Below, one piece after another: positions 9,610 through 17,789 of a DNA stretch of 64,000 bases. The stretch comes from Corynebacterium sp. HMSC078H07 (GTDB lineage: Bacteria; Actinomycetota; Actinomycetes; Mycobacteriales; Mycobacteriaceae). The position numbers and the translations under genes were made by a program. Position 1 is the first letter of the stretch. Each line of letters begins with the position of its first letter. The notes under the pieces were generated by a model. That model worked only from the letters and a program-made list of their open reading frames with translations. It made no database searches and was not told where the DNA came from. Location: NCBI RefSeq assembly GCF_001812805.1, contig NZ_KV810490.1, positions 1 to 64,000 of the forward strand, read 5' to 3'.

Positions 9610-9637
9610 GTGACCAAGGTAACCGAATACTGGTCAC
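9610..9637. promoter_or_regulatory. Inverted repeat upstream of putP (candidate operator)
   Basis: GTGACCA (9610-9616) and TGGTCAC (9631-9637) are perfect 7-base arms separated by 14 bases. GTTAC also occurs twice just upstream (GTTAC, 8 bases, GTTAC). They sit 85-150 bases before the putP start. The binding protein is unknown. Confidence 0.35.
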
Positions 9638-9722
9638 CTTGCCGATTTTCAGTTGGGCAGGGCCGTTTACCTCGTTAGCGTGAATGAGTCCTACTCTTAA
9701 TCTCAATCTCAAGGAGAGATCA

Positions 9723-11285
9723 GTGCAAGACTCCACTTGGTACGTCGTTGCGATGATCATCTATCTGCTTGCCATGGCCGGCATCGGCTTCTGGAGCTAC
9801 AAGCAGACGGATGAATACGACGACTATGTTCTAGCCGGCCGCGGGCTTCACCCGTTCGTAGCCGCACTGTCCGCCGGTGCGTCCGATATGTCCGGCTGGC
9901 TTCTCATGGGCCTGCCTGGCGCCCTGTTCCTCACCGGTATGTCCGAGCTCTGGATGGCCATCGGCCTTCTTGCCGGTGCTTGGGCAAACTGGAAGTGGGT
10001 TGCGCCGCGTCTGCGCTCCTACTCCGAAATTGCCGGCAACTCCATTACCGTGCCGTCCTTCTTCGAGAACCGTCTGCACGATAAATCACGCATGCTGCGC
10101 ATCATCGCTGCGGCCATCATTATCTTCTTCTTCACCTTCTACGTGTCCTCCGGCATGGTCGCCGGTGGCCGCTACTTCGAGTCCAGCTTCGGCGGCGACT
10201 ACATGGTCGGCATGCTCGTCGTGGCTGCCGTGACGGTGTTCTACACCTTCGTCGGTGGCTTCCTCGCGGTGTCCTATACCGATACCGTCCAGGGCCTGCT
10301 CATGTTCGCTTCCCTCATCATCGTGCCGATCATGGTGCTCTTCTCACTGGACAACCCGGGCGAGATCTTCAGCTTCGCTGCTGAGAACCCCTACGCCACC
10401 GGTGGCGTTATTGAGAACCCGAACTACTTCTCGTTGTTCTCCGGCGTTTCCGCTGCCGTCATCATTGGTAACTTGGCGTGGGGCCTGGGCTACTTTGGCC
10501 AGCCGCACATCATCGTGCGCTTCATGGCGCTGCGTAAGCCTTCCGATGCCCGCGCGGGTCGTTTCTACGGCGTCAGCTGGATGGGCATCTCCCTGATTGG
10601 TGCTATCTTCGTGGCACTGTCCGGTACCGTCTTCTTCACTGAGACCAACCACTCGATTACTGACCAGGAAAACTACGAGACCATCTTCCTGGACATGGCA
10701 CAGGTTATGTTCCACCCGCTGTTCGCTGGTCTGGTCCTCACCGCTGTTCTGGCGGCCATCATGTCCACCATGTCCTCCCAGATGCTGGTTGTTTCCACCT
10801 CCCTGATTGAGGACCTCTACCTCATCTTCGCTAAGAAGAAGCCGAGCCAGGACGTCCTGATCAACCTGTCCCGCACCGCCGTCGTGGCCATTGCCGTCAT
10901 CGCCGCTCTGCTGGCCATCAACCCGTCCGACTCGATTCTGGGTCTGGTTGGCTTCGCCTGGGCTGGCTTCGGTTCCGCCTTCGGCCCGATTGTCCTTCTG
11001 TCGCTGTACTGGAAGCGCTTGAACTCCACCGGCGCCATCGCCGGCATGCTCACCGGCGCCGTCGTGGCCATCGGCTGGGGCATGAGCCCGCTGGGCGATA
11101 CCCTCTACGAGCTGGTTCCGGGCTTCATCTCCGCCCTGCTTGTGGCTATCGGTGTATCCCTAGCCACCAAGGCTCCGGATGAGAAGGTCACCCAGGAGTT
11201 TGAAGAGGCCACCCGCTTGGCCAAGCTCGTCGAAAAGGACAAGGACCTCGACTTCGAGGAGGCCGCGGAGAAGGTTCAGAAGTAA
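9723..11285 (+). CDS. putP: Sodium/proline symporter PutP
   Basis: 520 residues with about 13 transmembrane segments of the sodium:solute symporter family. Early landmarks are YDDYVLAGRGLHPFVAALSA and GASDMSGWLLMGLPGALF, which match the sodium-site region of PutP. It imports proline with Na+ for nutrition and osmoprotection. I chose the GTG at 9723 because AAGGAG sits 8 bases upstream. The ATG at 9684 would add 13 residues lying over the Shine-Dalgarno. The C-terminus is a short charged cytosolic tail. Inverted repeats upstream may be regulatory. Confidence 0.92.
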   Translation: MQDSTWYVVAMIIYLLAMAGIGFWSYKQTDEYDDYVLAGRGLHPFVAALSAGASDMSGWLLMGLPGALFLTGMSELWMAIGLLAGAWANWKWVAPRLRSYSEIAGNSITVPSFFENRLHDKSRMLRIIAAAIIIFFFTFYVSSGMVAGGRYFESSFGGDYMVGMLVVAAVTVFYTFVGGFLAVSYTDTVQGLLMFASLIIVPIMVLFSLDNPGEIFSFAAENPYATGGVIENPNYFSLFSGVSAAVIIGNLAWGLGYFGQPHIIVRFMALRKPSDARAGRFYGVSWMGISLIGAIFVALSGTVFFTETNHSITDQENYETIFLDMAQVMFHPLFAGLVLTAVLAAIMSTMSSQMLVVSTSLIEDLYLIFAKKKPSQDVLINLSRTAVVAIAVIAALLAINPSDSILGLVGFAWAGFGSAFGPIVLLSLYWKRLNSTGAIAGMLTGAVVAIGWGMSPLGDTLYELVPGFISALLVAIGVSLATKAPDEKVTQEFEEATRLAKLVEKDKDLDFEEAAEKVQK

Positions 11286-11313
11286 TCTCTCACCGCATTG
11301 CCCACCTCTAATT

Positions 11314-11362
11314 AACCCCCTTGCTGAGCTAGTTCAATCAACGATGCTCCGGCGAGGGGGTT
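11314..11362. terminator. Terminator between putP and the lipase gene
   Basis: AACCCCCTTGC (11314-11324) pairs with GCGAGGGGGTT (11352-11362) with one G-T pair, followed by TTTGACTTTT. It separates convergent genes and probably serves both. Confidence 0.6.
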
Positions 11363-11382
11363 TGACTTTTGAACCAGAGACT

Positions 11383-12723
11383 TTAAGACAACGCTGCCTC
11401 AACAGCCTTGACAGATTCAGTGATGTGCGGGACGGTACCAGCCACATGAGAGCGGGCATCATTCGGGATGAAGGTCACGTGTGCACCACGCGAAGTCCAC
11501 TGTTCAACCAGCTGCTCAGCGGTGGAGAAAGGAATCACATCATCGCCACGGCCGTGCGTAACAACCACCGGAATCGACGGCGCGTCGTAGCCAATGTGCT
11601 GGTCCGCTAGGATCCGGTCATAGGGAGCAGTAGCAATGAATTGGTCCACGTTCTTGCCCTCATTGCTAATCTTTTCGATGGTGTTTCCTGCAAAGCCAGT
11701 AAGCCCTAAGGTGCAGGTGTTGGTGGCGCGCTTGAGGATTGCAGCACCCTCCTCATTGAGATGAGAGTACAAGTCTTCCCCATAGGAGTTACTCAAGCCC
11801 AACAACGCATAGGATTCAAACAGGAAATACAGCGTGCCGTCGAGAGCCGGCGGCAGCAACGTCAGATCAGCGGGTGCAGCACCAATGGTTGCTAGTTTGA
11901 CGTTAAGCTCAGGCGCGTAATCATCATAGAGTTCCGCTGCAGATGCCGCTGCCCCACCGCCCTGCGAATAGCCGTTAATGAACACGGGGTTGTCACCACT
12001 AATATCCCAGCCGCTCAGCTGCTGGGCTGCTCGCACACTATCCAAGACAGCGTGCCCTTGGGAGATTCGATCCATATAGGTGTGCATGCCTGGGGTGCCA
12101 AGACCTTCATAGTCTGTAACCACCACCGCATATCCCTTCTTCAAGTATTGCTCAAAGAAGAACTGCTCATAATCTCCCACACCTTCTGCAATTTTGCGCG
12201 ATGGTGCACAGCGGTCTGCCACCCCCTGGGTACCAGGGGCGAATGCTACAACCGGGCGTGGTCCAGGCTTCGTCCATGCTGCTTTGGGCTCAATAACAAT
12301 GCCGCTGACTGCCGTTTTCTCTCCCGTGCGGTTGGTAGAGGAATACAGGATGCGCTGAGCCTTGTACGGGCCAATGTTCGTAATTCCGAGGGTATTCGAC
12401 GGATTACGAACAGGCTCGGAGCGGAAAAGCTGGCCGGGAGCAGATGACTCCACATCAACGACATCGTGGTAAAAGGCTGAGTATTCATCGCCGACCAAGT
12501 TGGTGGTATCAGGTGCAGGAACCGTGGAGTAGTTCTTTAGCTCCTCAGCGGCTTCCTTAATATCACCGGATTCCTCCGGGCTCTGCGTTGTGACGGGGTC
12601 TTTGAGAGCTTCCTCAACCAAAGCAGATTCCGGCAGTTCCGGCGCGACGTCCTGCGCAAAGGCAAGAGGGCTTGTTGCGACAACGAGACATGCCGCGGTG
12701 AAAATGGGGAGCGGAGTTTTCAC
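11383..12723 (-). CDS. Secreted lipase (LIP-family alpha/beta hydrolase)
   Basis: 446 residues from a GTG start with AAAGGA upstream. The signal peptide KTPLPIFTAACLVVATSPLAFA is followed by a low-complexity acidic linker and an alpha/beta-hydrolase domain. The nucleophile elbow is GYSQGG. The acid is probably in HGRGDDVIPF and the catalytic His in ARSHVAG near the C-terminus. Family members are extracellular triacylglycerol lipases or esterases of corynebacteria and fungi. It probably releases fatty acids from host or environmental lipids. A strong promoter and two palindromes lie upstream. Confidence 0.87.
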   Translation of the reverse strand: MKTPLPIFTAACLVVATSPLAFAQDVAPELPESALVEEALKDPVTTQSPEESGDIKEAAEELKNYSTVPAPDTTNLVGDEYSAFYHDVVDVESSAPGQLFRSEPVRNPSNTLGITNIGPYKAQRILYSSTNRTGEKTAVSGIVIEPKAAWTKPGPRPVVAFAPGTQGVADRCAPSRKIAEGVGDYEQFFFEQYLKKGYAVVVTDYEGLGTPGMHTYMDRISQGHAVLDSVRAAQQLSGWDISGDNPVFINGYSQGGGAAASAAELYDDYAPELNVKLATIGAAPADLTLLPPALDGTLYFLFESYALLGLSNSYGEDLYSHLNEEGAAILKRATNTCTLGLTGFAGNTIEKISNEGKNVDQFIATAPYDRILADQHIGYDAPSIPVVVTHGRGDDVIPFSTAEQLVEQWTSRGAHVTFIPNDARSHVAGTVPHITESVKAVEAALS

Positions 12724-12765
12724 TGCATTTCCTTTCTTCCAGCAGTGATAGCGCGATTAATAGAT

Positions 12766-12792
12766 CTCGGCACTTTTTAATTGAGTGCCAAG
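12766..12792. promoter_or_regulatory. Imperfect palindrome at the lipase transcription start
   Basis: CTCGGCACT (12766-12774) and AGTGCCAAG (12784-12792) form 9-base arms with one mismatch, right where transcription from the lipase -10 box should begin. This could be an operator or a 5' hairpin. Confidence 0.4.
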
Positions 12793-12793
12793 C

Positions 12794-12823
12794 TAATTAT
12801 TAATCTTTGATGGGTTGTGTCAA
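12794..12823 (-). promoter_or_regulatory. Sigma-A-type promoter for the lipase gene
   Basis: On the minus strand, TTGACA (complement of 12818-12823) and TAATTA (complement of 12794-12799) are separated by 18 bases. The 5' leader would be about 65 bases. The -35 box lies within a perfect palindrome. Confidence 0.6.
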
Positions 12824-12836
12824 ATTTTGTTGACAC
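12817..12836. promoter_or_regulatory. Perfect palindrome overlapping the lipase -35 box
   Basis: GTGTCAA (12817-12823), six bases, TTGACAC (12830-12836). The left arm contains the lipase -35 hexamer, so a bound repressor would block sigma. It also lies upstream of the divergent HNH gene. Confidence 0.5.
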
Positions 12837-12912
12837 CCACTCGACTCTATTGTCGCCCCCTTTTCAGTCAGTTTTTAGGAACCTCTCCACATTGCGCACA
12901 GTCTAAAAGAGC

Positions 12913-13455
12913 ATGAACGCGCGCACCGCCTACATCAGTCTGCTTTCCGTTGCGACCCTGGTCTACGGGGTCTACCACTTCTTCCCCGGCCCCAACCTAG
13001 GAGTGGCCACAGTGCCCGCGCGCGTATCGACACCGGGCTATGAACGTGCTGACTTTGGTGGTTGGCTGCCCGGCACACGCGAGGCCATCAAAGACACCCA
13101 AACCGTCAACGGCATCCTTTATGACCCTTACTCCAGCGGCCCTGCCCCGGACCGCGTTGAAGTGGACCACGTCTTTCCACTCTCCGCAGCATGGGACCTC
13201 GGTGCGTCGACGTGGACAAGAGAGCACAAGCTCGCGTTTGCTAACGACCCACTCAACCTCGTTGCCACCGCTCGAACTCTCAACCAAGCAAAGTCAGATT
13301 CACTGCCTGGTGACTGGCTTCCACCGACAGACCGGTGTGACTATTCGCGAAGGCTCGCTGCCGTGGCGCGGAAGTATGAACTACCACTTCCCGTCCGCGA
13401 CTACGAGGCCATGCGTCATCAGTGTCGATTCGATTTCATTACGGAGCGCCGTTAG
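12913..13455 (+). CDS. Secreted or membrane-anchored HNH endonuclease-family protein (DUF1524-like)
   Basis: 180 residues. An N-terminal hydrophobic segment (TAYISLLSVATLVYGVYHFF) acts as a signal or anchor. The nuclease core shows VEVDHVFPLSAAWDLGA with the catalytic His and NDPLNLVATARTLNQAKSD with the conserved Asn, matching the HNH/GmrSD C-terminal fold. Members cut DNA. Export suggests extracellular DNA degradation or nutrient acquisition rather than restriction. The gene is divergent from the lipase and upstream of a small membrane protein. Confidence 0.8.
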   Translation: MNARTAYISLLSVATLVYGVYHFFPGPNLGVATVPARVSTPGYERADFGGWLPGTREAIKDTQTVNGILYDPYSSGPAPDRVEVDHVFPLSAAWDLGASTWTREHKLAFANDPLNLVATARTLNQAKSDSLPGDWLPPTDRCDYSRRLAAVARKYELPLPVRDYEAMRHQCRFDFITERR

Positions 13456-13501
13456 ACTTTCGCAGGGAAACCCATGACCAGAAAGGTAAATACTTCTCCT
13501 C

Positions 13502-13945
13502 ATGACTAGCTTGCTCATCTTCCTCCACGCCTTCGCCGCTATTTTGTTGGTCGGTACCGTGTGTGTCTCCACTTCTGCCTTCCCGGGCCAACTTGAGAAG
13601 GCCGCTGCTGGCGATGCGTCCGCTGCTGGTGCTGCGGGCGTCCTCAACAAGATCACCACCACCTATGGCTACATCTCTACCATCGTTCCGGTTATCGGTC
13701 TGGCAGTCTTCCTTACTGACCTTGACGCCTATAAGTCCCAGGTCCAGTTCCACATTGCAATCCTGCTCGCAGTCATCGCATGGGTCATCCTGCTCGCCAT
13801 GGTTATTCCGAAGCAGAACAAGGCTTTGGCTGCCATCACGTCCCCCGGCACCGCCGATGTTGCCAAGCTGAAGAAGCAGCTGGCGATGTTCTCCGGTATC
13901 TTCAACCTGCTGTGGGTTGTCTGCGCCATCCTCATGTACGTCTAA
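13502..13945 (+). CDS. Four-helix membrane protein of unknown function
   Basis: 147 residues with four predicted membrane segments: LLIFLHAFAAILLVGTVCV, GYISTIVPVIGLAVFL, IAILLAVIAWVILLAMVI and a C-terminal LAMFSGIFNLLWVVCAILMYV. The layout is like small DUF2269-type integral membrane proteins, but I cannot assign the family firmly. Start at ATG 13502. The HNH gene ends 46 bases upstream, so co-transcription is possible. A strong terminator follows. Confidence 0.65.
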   Translation: MTSLLIFLHAFAAILLVGTVCVSTSAFPGQLEKAAAGDASAAGAAGVLNKITTTYGYISTIVPVIGLAVFLTDLDAYKSQVQFHIAILLAVIAWVILLAMVIPKQNKALAAITSPGTADVAKLKKQLAMFSGIFNLLWVVCAILMYV

Positions 13946-13983
13946 CACACTTGCGCAGCGGAGGGACAGCGCTTCGCTAACGT

Positions 13984-14060
13984 AAAACCTCCCGAACACT
14001 AGAAAGTCTGCTCATAAATCCCCCATCTGGGCGAAGACTTTTCAGAGTTCGGGAGGTTTT
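13984..14060. terminator. Nested bidirectional terminator
   Basis: AAAACCTCCCGAAC (13984-13997) pairs perfectly with GTTCGGGAGGTTTT (14047-14060). Inside it AAAGTCT (14003-14009) pairs with AGACTTT (14035-14041). It lies between two convergent genes and gives a T tract on either strand. Confidence 0.8.
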
Positions 14061-14099
14061 CTGCGTTGGCACTAGTACGTCACCAGTGCCGACAGTTGC

Positions 14100-16073
14100 T
14101 TAGTCGCGCCAGCCTCCACGGCCGCCACGTCCACCGCGGTCACGGTCACGATATCCGCCACGGCCCCCACGGCCACCGCGGCCACCGCGGTCATCGTCGA
14201 AGTTGCGGCGTGGCGGGCGGCCGGTATCCTTTTGAATCTTGATGAGCTGGCCGGAGATGCGGGTGTCCTTGAGACGGTCCAGTACTGCCGGGTCCAGATT
14301 CTTCGGCAGATCCACCAGGGTGTGGCCTACCGCGATGGTGATGCGGCCAAAGTCCTTGGAGGTCAGTCCGCCTTCGTTGGCCAGTGCACCAACGATGGCA
14401 CCTGGGCGCACGTTCTGACGCTTGCCCACGTCCAGACGGTAGGTCTCAAAGTCACCGTCTGGGCGGCGCGGGCCACGGTCACGGTCGCGGCCACCGCGGT
14501 CACGGCCACGGCCGTCGCGATCACGGCCGCGGCCATCACGCTCAAAGCGCTCACGCTCACGGCGGTCCTTCTTGGTGACGGGACGTTCCTTCAGCAGGAA
14601 GTCCGTACCGCCCTGCAGCAGCACTGCAATGGATGCAGCGATGTCATCCATGGCCACGTTTTCTGCAGCGGAGTACTCGCGCACCATGTCGCGGAAGAAC
14701 TCGAACTGCTTGTCCTCCTGCGAGGCGCCGATGGAGTTGAAGAACTTCTCCTTGCGCTTCGCGTTGACTTCGTCGGCAGTCGGCAGGTCCATCTCTTCCA
14801 AGCGAGCGTTGGTCACGCGCTCAATGGAGCGCAGCATACGGCGCTCACGTGGAGTGACGAACAGGATGGCCTCACCAGTGCGGCCAGCACGGCCGGTGCG
14901 GCCGATGCGGTGCACGTAAGACTCAGTGTCATTCGGAATATCGTAGTTGACCACGTGGGTAATGCGGTCCACGTCGAGACCACGCGCAGCCACGTCGGTT
15001 GCCACGAGGATGTCGAGGCGGCCGTCCTTGAGCTGGTCCACGGTGCGCTCACGCTGCTGCTGGGCAATGTCGCCATTGATGGCGGCAGCGTTGTAGCCAG
15101 CCTCCTTGAGGTTGTCCGCAACCTCTTCAGTCTCATGCTTGGTGCGGCAGAAAACGATGATGGCGTCGTAGTCAATGACCTCAAGGATGCGGGTAAAGGC
15201 ATCCATCTTGTGGCGGTGTGGGGTCAGTAGGAAGCGCTGTGTGATGTTGTCATTCGTGCGGCGCTCCGACTTGACCGTAACCTCTGCCGGGTTGTTGAGG
15301 TACTGCTTGGACAGGCGGCGAATGGAGTTCGGCATGGTGGCCGAGAACAGCGCGACCTGCTTATCCTCCGGAGTGTCCTCAAGAATGCGCTCAACGTCTT
15401 CTTGGAAACCCATGTTGAGCATCTCGTCCGCCTCATCGAGGACGAGGAAACGCAGCTGGGAGATGTCCAGCGAGCCCTTCTCCAGGTGGTCGATGACACG
15501 GCCCGGGGTACCCACGATGACCTGGGCGCCTCGGCGCAATCCAGACAGCTGGATGCCATAGGCCTGGCCACCATAGATGGGCAGGACCTCGATGCGTCCC
15601 AGGTGGTCGGCGAAGGACTGGAAGGAGTCCGCGACCTGGAGGGCCAGCTCGCGCGTGGGCGCGAGAACGAGTGCCTGCGGATGGCGGGCATCAGTATCGA
15701 TCTGGGAGAGAACCGGCAGCGCAAAGGCTGCGGTTTTACCCGTACCGGTCTGGGCGAGGCCGACGACGTCGCGCCCCTCCATCAGGATCGGGATGGTCTC
15801 TGCTTGGATCGGGGATGGCTGGGTAAAGCCCACCTTGGCTACGGCTTCCTGAACGTCATCAGGCAAACCGAGGTGTGCAAAACCCTGGGAGTTGTCAGTG
15901 GCTGAAGTTTCTTCAGCGCCGGTGTCCTCAGGGTTATTCGCAGCCCCGGTGTCCTGGCTAGAAGCCTGCGAAGCGTCCTGCGCTTCGCCACCTTGCGAGT
16001 TTTCCTGAGATTCCGACATATTGAATTCTTCCGGCTCGTTCACGCCGCCGGTGGCGTTATCGGTAATGCTCAT
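14100..16073 (-). CDS. deaD: DEAD-box ATP-dependent RNA helicase (DeaD/CsdA-like)
   Basis: 657 residues. The Q motif region is FTQPSPIQAETIP, motif I AQTGTGKT, motif II DEADEM, motif III SAT, and motif VI HRIGRTGRAG. A DbpA-like RNA-binding domain follows, then two Arg/Gly-rich stretches (about 525-560 and the last 40 residues) that bind RNA non-specifically. It unwinds structured RNA in cold adaptation, ribosome assembly and mRNA decay. Start 16073 has no Shine-Dalgarno but has TACTCT 10 bases upstream. An internal ATG at 16019 with GGAAGAA upstream is an alternative. Confidence 0.9.
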   Translation of the reverse strand: MSITDNATGGVNEPEEFNMSESQENSQGGEAQDASQASSQDTGAANNPEDTGAEETSATDNSQGFAHLGLPDDVQEAVAKVGFTQPSPIQAETIPILMEGRDVVGLAQTGTGKTAAFALPVLSQIDTDARHPQALVLAPTRELALQVADSFQSFADHLGRIEVLPIYGGQAYGIQLSGLRRGAQVIVGTPGRVIDHLEKGSLDISQLRFLVLDEADEMLNMGFQEDVERILEDTPEDKQVALFSATMPNSIRRLSKQYLNNPAEVTVKSERRTNDNITQRFLLTPHRHKMDAFTRILEVIDYDAIIVFCRTKHETEEVADNLKEAGYNAAAINGDIAQQQRERTVDQLKDGRLDILVATDVAARGLDVDRITHVVNYDIPNDTESYVHRIGRTGRAGRTGEAILFVTPRERRMLRSIERVTNARLEEMDLPTADEVNAKRKEKFFNSIGASQEDKQFEFFRDMVREYSAAENVAMDDIAASIAVLLQGGTDFLLKERPVTKKDRRERERFERDGRGRDRDGRGRDRGGRDRDRGPRRPDGDFETYRLDVGKRQNVRPGAIVGALANEGGLTSKDFGRITIAVGHTLVDLPKNLDPAVLDRLKDTRISGQLIKIQKDTGRPPRRNFDDDRGGRGGRGGRGGYRDRDRGGRGGRGGWRD

Positions 16074-16140
16074 TGCTCAGACCAGAGTACGGCACCTACT
16101 CTTATTTAGCCATTTCGTCAGCCGAGTACCTGGCATGCAC

Positions 16141-17709
16141 TTACTCTGTGTCCGGATCATGCGGGGCATAACGCGTGGCACGATCTCCATGTTTGCCGTT
16201 CATCACTACCCGCCCAGACTTCATGAGCTTGTCCAAGGCGTAACGAACTTGGCCGCGTGTGAGGCGAGTGTTAGCCACAATGTCAACGAGGGGCAGTGCT
16301 CCCTGCCGCCTCAAAGCAGAAAGAACAAGAGCCGCGTTTCCACCGAGTTGGGCAACAAGACTGTCCTCCACCACGCTGCTGGTGGGTTCCACAGCACTCG
16401 GTGGAGAAACAAGTGGCGGCTCTACCGGCGCTTGGTGTAACAAAGCGTTGTCGAGCTCGTTGTCCTTTGTCGGGCGCCACATAATGACGGTGAAGCGCAC
16501 GCCAGTATCGATAAGCGTCGGCGGGCGCAGCCCAACACGTCTCAGCGAATCAAACACCACACGCATGCCTCCGCCCTGGCCTTCGATGACCCGCTCACCG
16601 TCGTCAAGGCGCAGCTTGGTCGCCAAAGTGTACAGCCGCGGATTTACCGCCACCGGCGACAAAATTGTGCCCGATAATTCCTCCACGGAGATGCCGCGTA
16701 ACCCACCAGGACTGGTCACGATAAGTGCCTGACGGGTAAGCCGAATAGTGATGAATTTTCCGGCACCCAGGCTTTCTGGCCCGAGGTCTCTATGGACCAC
16801 GGCATTGGCTATGACCTCGCGTACCGCCGCCATGGGAAGCTCCGGCACTTCGCGCACATGGCCATCAGTGCCGTACACCAAGTCAACATCGATGTTACGT
16901 TCCACCCACGCCACCGCGGCATCCACAAGCTCAGGCACGGAGCCATAGAATTCTTCAAGATTGCGAGTACGCGGCCCTTCGTCCCCAGCTGGATATTGGA
17001 TTGCGGCTGAAATATGAAGGTCCGGAAAGAACCCCTGTGGAAAGCGCCCCAATGCGTAGAGCCCAGCCACGCTTAACTGTCCCTGAGCATCCACCACGCG
17101 GAAAAGCTCAAGCAGCTCCGTATCGCTGACCTCTGTGAGGCGAGGCGTAGCTTTACGCAATTCCGCTATGGTTGATTTCACTTTTGATTCTTCGCAGACG
17201 TCCAGTCCAGAGCCTGGTACAGGTACTGAATCGTAGGCCATGGCCTCACGCGCATGAAGCTTGTCAACCTCCACCATGCGGAGGTCATTTGAGCTCATCA
17301 CGTAGTCACCATCAGCCATGCGCAAATAGGGGCGGCCGCGATACAACGCTGGCCGCTGGTGTGGAAGTAACCCTTCCACGTGTCCCAGTACAACAGCGCG
17401 GCCCGCCACATACAGGGTCTGCGTTTCGATATACGGAGCCGGCTCTACGAGAGTGCGCGCCTGGTCTGCCAAGGCGCTCTCGATGGTGGCAGGGCTGTCA
17501 ACTCCCTGCACCACAAAGTCCGGTTCTGAGACGCCAATGATGACCGTGCCTCCGCGAGGCATATTGGCAAAGGCACACAGTGTTGCCCCTAAAGATTGAG
17601 GCATTCCTCTGCGTCCCGATTTCACCTCCACAGTCGTGGTATCCGACTGCCTGAGGCGGCAGTGCTCGAGGTACTCCTCGAGCTGTTCAACCGTCCAGTG
17701 CATGTCCAC
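16141..17709 (-). CDS. AlbA_2/Schlafen-type ATP-binding transcriptional regulator
   Basis: 522 residues. The N-terminal AlbA_2 domain shows TTTVEVKSGRRGMPQSLGATLCAFAN and GGTVIIGV. A central region with AVREVIANAVVHRDLG and EGQGGGMRVV looks like the GHKL-type ATP-binding module of such regulators. A C-terminal winged helix (ALPLVDIVANTRLTRGQVRY) completes it. Family members are DNA-binding regulators or defence-associated proteins of unclear ligand. The start is GTG 17709 or ATG 17703. Tandem repeats 22 bases apart just upstream suggest autoregulation. Confidence 0.8.
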   Translation of the reverse strand: MDMHWTVEQLEEYLEHCRLRQSDTTTVEVKSGRRGMPQSLGATLCAFANMPRGGTVIIGVSEPDFVVQGVDSPATIESALADQARTLVEPAPYIETQTLYVAGRAVVLGHVEGLLPHQRPALYRGRPYLRMADGDYVMSSNDLRMVEVDKLHAREAMAYDSVPVPGSGLDVCEESKVKSTIAELRKATPRLTEVSDTELLELFRVVDAQGQLSVAGLYALGRFPQGFFPDLHISAAIQYPAGDEGPRTRNLEEFYGSVPELVDAAVAWVERNIDVDLVYGTDGHVREVPELPMAAVREVIANAVVHRDLGPESLGAGKFITIRLTRQALIVTSPGGLRGISVEELSGTILSPVAVNPRLYTLATKLRLDDGERVIEGQGGGMRVVFDSLRRVGLRPPTLIDTGVRFTVIMWRPTKDNELDNALLHQAPVEPPLVSPPSAVEPTSSVVEDSLVAQLGGNAALVLSALRRQGALPLVDIVANTRLTRGQVRYALDKLMKSGRVVMNGKHGDRATRYAPHDPDTE

Positions 17710-17730
17710 AGCCTACAGCAGAGTGACACT

Positions 17731-17768
17731 TTTTACACTCTAGACTGCAAACTTTCACATTCTAGAGT
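17731..17768. promoter_or_regulatory. Tandem and inverted repeats, candidate operator of the AlbA_2 regulator
   Basis: TTTTACACTCTAGA (17731-17744) and TTTCACATTCTAGA (17753-17766) match at 12 of 14 positions and are offset by 22 bases, two helical turns. ACTCTAGA (17737-17744) and TCTAGAGT (17761-17768) also form perfect 8-base inverted arms. The element ends 22 bases before the regulator start and after hutI. Confidence 0.5.
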
Positions 17769-17789
17769 TTTAGGGCTCACGAGGCCTTA

